DNA of 64,000 bases from Bacillus sp. ISL-51 (GTDB lineage: Bacteria > Bacillota > Bacilli > Bacillales > Bacillaceae), in the NCBI RefSeq assembly GCF_018613535.1, contig NZ_JAGGQB010000004.1, positions 1 through 64,000 on the forward strand, written 5' to 3'. Below the pieces are notes generated by a model that was given only the letters and a program-made list of their open reading frames with translations, had not been told where the DNA came from and did no database searches. Numbering within the stretch: the first letter of the stretch is position 1; each line of letters starts with the position of its first letter. Positions 59,945 to 64,000 of this stretch are shown piece after piece. A program made the translations under genes and the position numbers.

Positions 59945-60406
59945 ATGTTTCAAATTGGCGATAACATTGTTTATCCAATGCACGGAGCAGGTATAATTGA
60001 AGCCCTAGAAGAAAAAGAATTCTTAGGGGAAAAACAACAGTATTATGTCATAAAAATGTCAATCAGTAATATGCAGGTTATGATTCCAGCGCGTAAAATC
60101 TTGAGTTCAAGTATACGGCCAGTTACAGATATACTTGCATTAAAACACATTATACACATTTTTCAGCACGGAGAATCAGATAAGTTACTGCCGTGGAAAC
60201 AAAGGTATAAAGTAAACACGAACAAAATAAAAACGGGTGAAATACAAGAAGGCGTTGAAGTTGTGCGTGATTTAATGCGTATGAAGAAAGAGAAAGCACT
60301 TAATACAAGCGAAAAAAAAATGTTGGATAATGCATATGAATTTTTGATTAGTGAACTGGAAGTAATTAAAGGAATCACTGAAAATCAAATGAAAAGTTTC
60401 TGTTAA
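59945..60406 (+). CDS. ydeB: CarD-family transcription regulator YdeB
   Basis: A 153-residue protein: the RNA polymerase-interacting domain begins MFQIGDNIVYPMHGAGIIEA (the CarD_CdnL_TRCF signature), followed by KQQYYVIKMSISNMQVMIPA, and the C-terminal helical domain includes KEKALNTSEKKMLDNAYEFL (the conserved LS-x-xE-x-xML-x-A-x-x-x-L). CarD proteins bind RNA polymerase beta and stabilise open complexes. Length matches B. subtilis YdeB, which likewise lies near cspC. GGAGGTGG is before ATG 59945. Confidence 0.93.
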   Translation: MFQIGDNIVYPMHGAGIIEALEEKEFLGEKQQYYVIKMSISNMQVMIPARKILSSSIRPVTDILALKHIIHIFQHGESDKLLPWKQRYKVNTNKIKTGEIQEGVEVVRDLMRMKKEKALNTSEKKMLDNAYEFLISELEVIKGITENQMKSFC

Positions 60407-61497
60407 GGTTGATTATAGATAATGTATTGCATTCCAAAAAATATCCTGAATTTTTCGGTAATTTTATGATTAAAAATAAATCATTTCAAAGACGTTCAAC
60501 TTACTTTTAGAACATTAACCTCTTTTGTTATTCCTACAATCTAATCCATTTTTATTTTTTAAATTTCTTCTACGAACATTTGAAGTTTTATTAAATACCT
60601 CGACAAAATAGTCACTTGATTTTTGCAATCCTGATTCACACTGGAACGGACAAGGAGCCGTAAGGATGGAAGAGAGGCAGGGCTTTCATTGTTTTAGGTA
60701 TATCTAAGTGATTATTTCCAGAAGAAAAAACAATCAATCTTACCTCTATCCTTAAGAATTTCTTATATCCGCTGCGACAGTGAATAGTATTGTTTATCTT
60801 CTTTCCATAAAAGAGCTACACGAGTTGGCAACATCTAAATATATGGTCAACGATATAAAATGACGAAATTTCTAGAACTAGAAACCATTTTTATCATTTA
60901 TTTAACATAATGAGATTAAATGAAAAAATTGAAGTTGGTGGAATTCTTGCAGATGGACCAGCTGTTATTTTAATTAATCAAGAATACCTAAAAATTGTTG
61001 AATGAAAAGGATGATTCTTTACGAAAAGGGATGATCCTTTTTGTTTACTGCCGGTAATAATAAGATCTACATAAATTTCATCTGATGTGATGGATTAAAA
61101 GGAAGGAGAGTGTCGGAATTATCGTGGATTACTTCTATAAAATAAAAATAGCGCCAACTTCTATTTAATAGAAATCGGCACTTCGTTTAGCATGACGCTT
61201 TTAGCGAACGGCACACGACACACGTTGGCTATTTTTTTTTGAATTTCGTAATTGTTTTTTACTTCCTCGCTAAAAAAGTATTGGTCTCGAACTACGGCTA
61301 CCAAGCAGAGGAACAGGAAAAGAAAAGATCTTAGCTGATAAACTTTCAATCAGAGGTTATTTGAAAATGGTTTGCAGGACTTGAGATTGTGAAGTCTTGT
61401 ACCAGGTTAGTGAAAAAAGAAAGAATAAAATGCAGTTGTATTCGAAAAGAAAAATAAATAATTTATATACATTCCGCATATTGTCAATCCAGTATGT
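60407..61497. other. Long intergenic region without a recognisable gene
   Basis: AT-rich with frequent stops. A 32-codon frame (ATG 60911) reads MRLNEKIEVGGILADGPAVI then LINQEYLKIVE and stop, followed by a terminator-like hairpin (AAAAGGAT 61005-61012 / ATCCTTTT 61034-61041); it looks like the end of a lost gene. Nothing else can be supported. Confidence 0.45.
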
Positions 61498-61586
61498 TAT
61501 ACTGTAAACAAACCTTTGAAGTGTTAAATCTTTTGCTATTACCTTCTTTTACCACCTCCCTACTCGAACGTTGAGTAGGGTTTTTT
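61498..61586 (+). ncRNA. Candidate small RNA with C-rich anti-Shine-Dalgarno motif
   Basis: An extended -10 element TGTTATACT (61495-61503) is followed 55 bp later by TACCACCTCCC and an intrinsic terminator, CCCTACTC / GAGTAGGG plus T6 (61558-61586). No ORF intervenes. A transcript of about 75-80 nt would carry unpaired CCACCUCCC just before its terminator, as in Bacillus regulatory RNAs that block ribosome-binding sites. The -35 region is weak (TTGTCA lies only 11 bp upstream of the -10). Confidence 0.4.
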
Positions 61587-61610
61587 ATTGAGTATTATAC
61601 AGAGAACATA

Positions 61611-61641
61611 AAAAAACAGGCCCTATATAAAGAGCCTGTTT
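61611..61641 (-). terminator. Terminator of cspC
   Basis: On the minus strand AAACAGGC and GCCTGTTT pair around 14 nt and are followed by TTTTT. Confidence 0.8.
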
Positions 61642-61658
61642 GTAAAAACGATTGAAGA

Positions 61659-61874
<216 letters not shown>

Positions 61875-62108
61875 CTAGTGCGTTACTCGCACATTGTAAT
61901 TACTATCCTTGCCCAAAGTATCATCTAGACGAAAAGTCGATATTCATACTATCCTTTACACGAACAAAAATAATTCTTCTTTATCATAGCACGAAACGGA
62001 AATAATTGCAAACGGATACCAGTGGTGCAGAAGCGGTAAACAAAAATAGAAAATGTCAATCATTCTGCATCGAATTTATAACATGTCTAAGAGACCTATA
62101 ATAACTAT

Positions 62109-62157
62109 GGTTTGAAAACACCGTGAAAATGAATCACGAGTGTCTTCAAACCTTTTT
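62109..62157 (+). terminator. Strong terminator in the cspC-des intergenic region
   Basis: GGTTTGAA / TTCAAACC with inner ACACCGTG / CACGAGTGT pairing and a following TTTTT. No plus-strand gene ends here, so it may terminate a non-coding transcript or a lost gene. Confidence 0.65.
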
Positions 62158-62730
62158 CTTTGCTTAATAGTACTTCATTATTGATTGTTAAAGCTTTCTT
62201 TAAAAAGCTCAGCTGTTTCTTGTTCAAGTGCACGATATTCTTTTAAAAGCGGGGCTGTTCACTGGTAAAGCTTTGTTTCTGCATTTCCAAACGGTGCTCA
62301 TGGTATATCCCCATTTTCCAAGATCCTCATAAAAAATAAAACTTGACCACAAATAATCTTCCTTTTCTTCATTACCACTTTCCAAAGTCTTTTTAAAAAA
62401 TTAGGACATTCAAGCTCAATAGCAATATGGTCTTCTAGCTCTCTTTATTTTGACAATCAAAAATCAATCCATATTTACGATAGTATTTCCTTACTTGTAA
62501 TGTTTGTTCCTCAATCAATCAATGTTCACGGTCTAAATAAACCGGTTCCCTAGGGGAGCAGGGAGAGAGTTTGACACGATAAAGAGCCGGGTATAATCTT
62601 CATACGCCTTTTGTATCCCGGCCGGCTCTGCTAATAAAGATTTAATTGCGCTGGAAATCAGTTTCGATTTCCAATCATTTCAGAAAGATGGGGAAGATAC
62701 ATATCATATATGGTGTATGACAGCTGGGAC
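62158..62730. other. Intergenic, decayed coding sequence
   Basis: A minus-strand frame without a start ends KEYRALEQETAELFKESFNN then Q and stop near 62184-62250, and related frames (FYEDLGKWGYTMSTVWK) extend to about 62350. It looks like the tail of an unidentified gene with frameshifts. A hairpin GCCGGGTATA / TGTATCCCGGC lies near 62588-62622. No intact gene. Confidence 0.35.
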
Positions 62731-62759
62731 TTCAAAGGCAATAAAACGTTTTCTATACT
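62731..62759 (+). promoter_or_regulatory. Putative promoter of des
   Basis: TATACT (62754-62759) with TTCAAA 17 bp upstream (four of six). In B. subtilis this gene is switched on by DesR in the cold; I could not identify a certain DesR site. Confidence 0.5.
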
Positions 62760-62796
62760 AAGATTAAGATCATCAGGGAAGGGGAAACTTTAAAAA

Positions 62797-63825
62797 ATGA
62801 ATGAACAAAACCTAAGGACTTTGAGAAAACTGGTTACACCTTATGAAAAGTCCGATTTACAAAAAAGCATTTGTCAAATCATTAACACATTGGTGCCATT
62901 TTTCCTGTTATGGTATTTGGCGTATAAGAGCTTGTCGATTTCTTATTTCCTTACATTAGCGATTTCTGTCGTTGCGTCAGGTTTTTTAGTGAGAACCTTC
63001 ATCATCTTTCATGATTGCTGCCACTATTCCTTTTTTAAGAACAGAAAGGCGAATCGAATCCTTGGAACAATAACAGGAATTCTGACTCTGCATCCTTTTG
63101 ATCATTGGGCACACGACCATTCTGTCCATCATGCGACAAGCAGCAACCTGGACAAACGAGGTACAGGCGATATTTGGGTACTGACGGTTGAGGAATATAA
63201 GGAAGCCTCAACTAAGACAAAAATAATGTACCGTTTGTACAGAAATCCGTTTGTTATGTTTATTATCGGGCCGATTTACGTCTTCGGGATTACCAATCGT
63301 TTTAATCGTAAAGGGGCAAAACGCAAAGAACGGATGAATACGTATATAACGAACCTGGGGATCGTCGCTTTGGCAGCACTTTTATGTTGGGCTATCGGCT
63401 GGCAAAATTTCCTGCTGGTTCAGGTGCCAATTTTTATGATATCGGGATCCCTCGGAATTTGGTTGTTTTATATTCAGCATACGTTTGAGGATTCTTATTT
63501 TGAAGAAGATGAGCATTGGGAATATGTAAAAGCAGCAGTTGAAGGAAGCTCTTTTTATAAGCTTCCAAAAGTCATGCAATGGCTAACAGGCAATATCGGT
63601 TTCCATCATGTTCATCATTTAAGCCCGAGAGTCCCAAACTATAAGCTTGAAAAAGTGCATAACAACACTGAACCATTGCAAAACGTTCCGACCATTACAC
63701 TGGCAACAAGTCTTAAGTCATTAAAGTTCCGCCTATGGGATGAAGAAGGCAAAAAATTTGTTGGTTTCAGCCACTTAAAAAAAGCTTCTAAAAGCCAAGC
63801 ATCAGCGCGGCTTAGAATGGATTAA
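62797..63825 (+). CDS. des: Acyl-lipid delta-5 fatty acid desaturase Des
   Basis: A 342-residue membrane desaturase with three histidine boxes: FHDCCH (about 71-76), HDHSVHH (106-112) and GFHHVHH (about 270), which hold the di-iron centre. Four to six helices are predicted. It matches B. subtilis Des, which introduces double bonds into phospholipid acyl chains after cold shock. AAGGGG lies before ATG 62797. In B. subtilis des is followed by desK-desR; here a terminator follows at once and the sensor kinase pair is absent from the window. Proximity to cspC makes a local cold-response cluster. Confidence 0.93.
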   Translation: MNEQNLRTLRKLVTPYEKSDLQKSICQIINTLVPFFLLWYLAYKSLSISYFLTLAISVVASGFLVRTFIIFHDCCHYSFFKNRKANRILGTITGILTLHPFDHWAHDHSVHHATSSNLDKRGTGDIWVLTVEEYKEASTKTKIMYRLYRNPFVMFIIGPIYVFGITNRFNRKGAKRKERMNTYITNLGIVALAALLCWAIGWQNFLLVQVPIFMISGSLGIWLFYIQHTFEDSYFEEDEHWEYVKAAVEGSSFYKLPKVMQWLTGNIGFHHVHHLSPRVPNYKLEKVHNNTEPLQNVPTITLATSLKSLKFRLWDEEGKKFVGFSHLKKASKSQASARLRMD

Positions 63826-63872
63826 ATAGCCCCCCCATAACCGATGATAAGGAGCAGTGTATCTTGCAGAAT

Positions 63873-63920
63873 AAAAGTGCAGACCCGCACAACGGTTTTG
63901 TGCAGAGGTCAGCACTTTTT
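63873..63920 (+). terminator. Terminator of des
   Basis: AAAAGTGC / GCACTTTT outer stem with inner GACC/GGTC and GCACAA/TTGTGC stems, ending in TTTTT. After it the window ends with a partial AATACCAAAGG hairpin arm (63990-64000). Confidence 0.8.
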
Positions 63921-64000
63921 AGTGCCGAATACACTTGCAGACTCTACAATGCGGTACATTTGCTGCCGTATTTCCCGCATAAAAAAATAATACCAAAGGT

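Noticed and set aside
61161-61349. 62-codon minus-strand frame upstream of cspC.
   Set aside because: No ribosome-binding site; starts and stops in AT-rich non-coding sequence.

Overview
The window looks like a chromosomal segment of a Bacillus subtilis-group bacterium, most likely the B. velezensis / B. amyloliquefaciens branch. Many proteins match my memory of B. subtilis 168 proteins closely (IolT, YveA, PbuE, YdhE, YdhC, YdgK, YdfE/YdfF, BltR/BltD, VmlR, CzcD, CspC, YdeB, Des), and the shared genes run roughly in the reverse of the 168 order (pbuE-ydhK-ydhE-ydhC-ydgK-ydfE/F-ydeB-cspC). It also holds genes absent from 168: a Cfr-like rRNA methyltransferase (ClbA type), an OpuF-type compatible-solute transporter and a streptogramin B lyase. 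Assignments rest on reading the sequence and on remembered families; no search was run.

Layout. 0-10 kb: tRNA-Gly and tRNA-Arg with a good promoter; iolT with two cre-like sites; a YhfP-type oxidoreductase; yndB-like; a manganese catalase; yveA; the TetR-controlled SMR pair yvdT-yvdS-yvdR with a matching operator in front of both units; a GntR-MFS pair. 10-21 kb: frameshifted yydK; the adenine riboswitch and purine pump pbuE; ydhK with a sigma-B-like promoter; small orphan ORFs; glycosyltransferase ydhE; ydhC divergent from a YcsA-like dehydrogenase / haloacetate-dehalogenase-like operon; then decayed genes (YcgJ-like methyltransferase, GNAT, a transporter tail). 21-31 kb: a blt-type efflux locus carrying a MATE pump; a permease; an MmyB-type XRE regulator divergent from a FabF-like synthase; ydgK; gldA; a YitT-family protein behind a consensus promoter. 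31-43 kb: vmlR with an attenuator leader; opuFA-opuFB; a PuuD-like amidotransferase; an MFS/TetR pair with direct-repeat operators; streptogramin lyase; isochorismatase-family hydrolase; ydfF/ydfE. 43-64 kb: DUF2306 protein, patatin, MFS/TetR pair with a 24-bp palindrome, TVP38-type protein, NhaC-type antiporter, the ClbA/Cfr gene with its own leader, czcD, a duplicated-domain DUF1259 protein, ydeB, cspC and des, interspersed with many pseudogenes (MMPL::YdeN chimera, two-component remnant, TetR, MocR, CzcO and ArsC remnants).

Themes. The window is rich in drug resistance. Four genes concern drugs acting at the peptidyl-transferase centre or the adjoining exit tunnel (VmlR, ClbA/Cfr, Vgb-like lyase, YdhE), alongside at least eight efflux systems, most next to their own TetR, GntR or MerR regulator. 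The second theme is genome reduction: at least ten genes are caught in decay, often as deletion chimeras. The least described unit is the FabF paralogue paired with a regulator whose domain family is thought to bind fatty acids.
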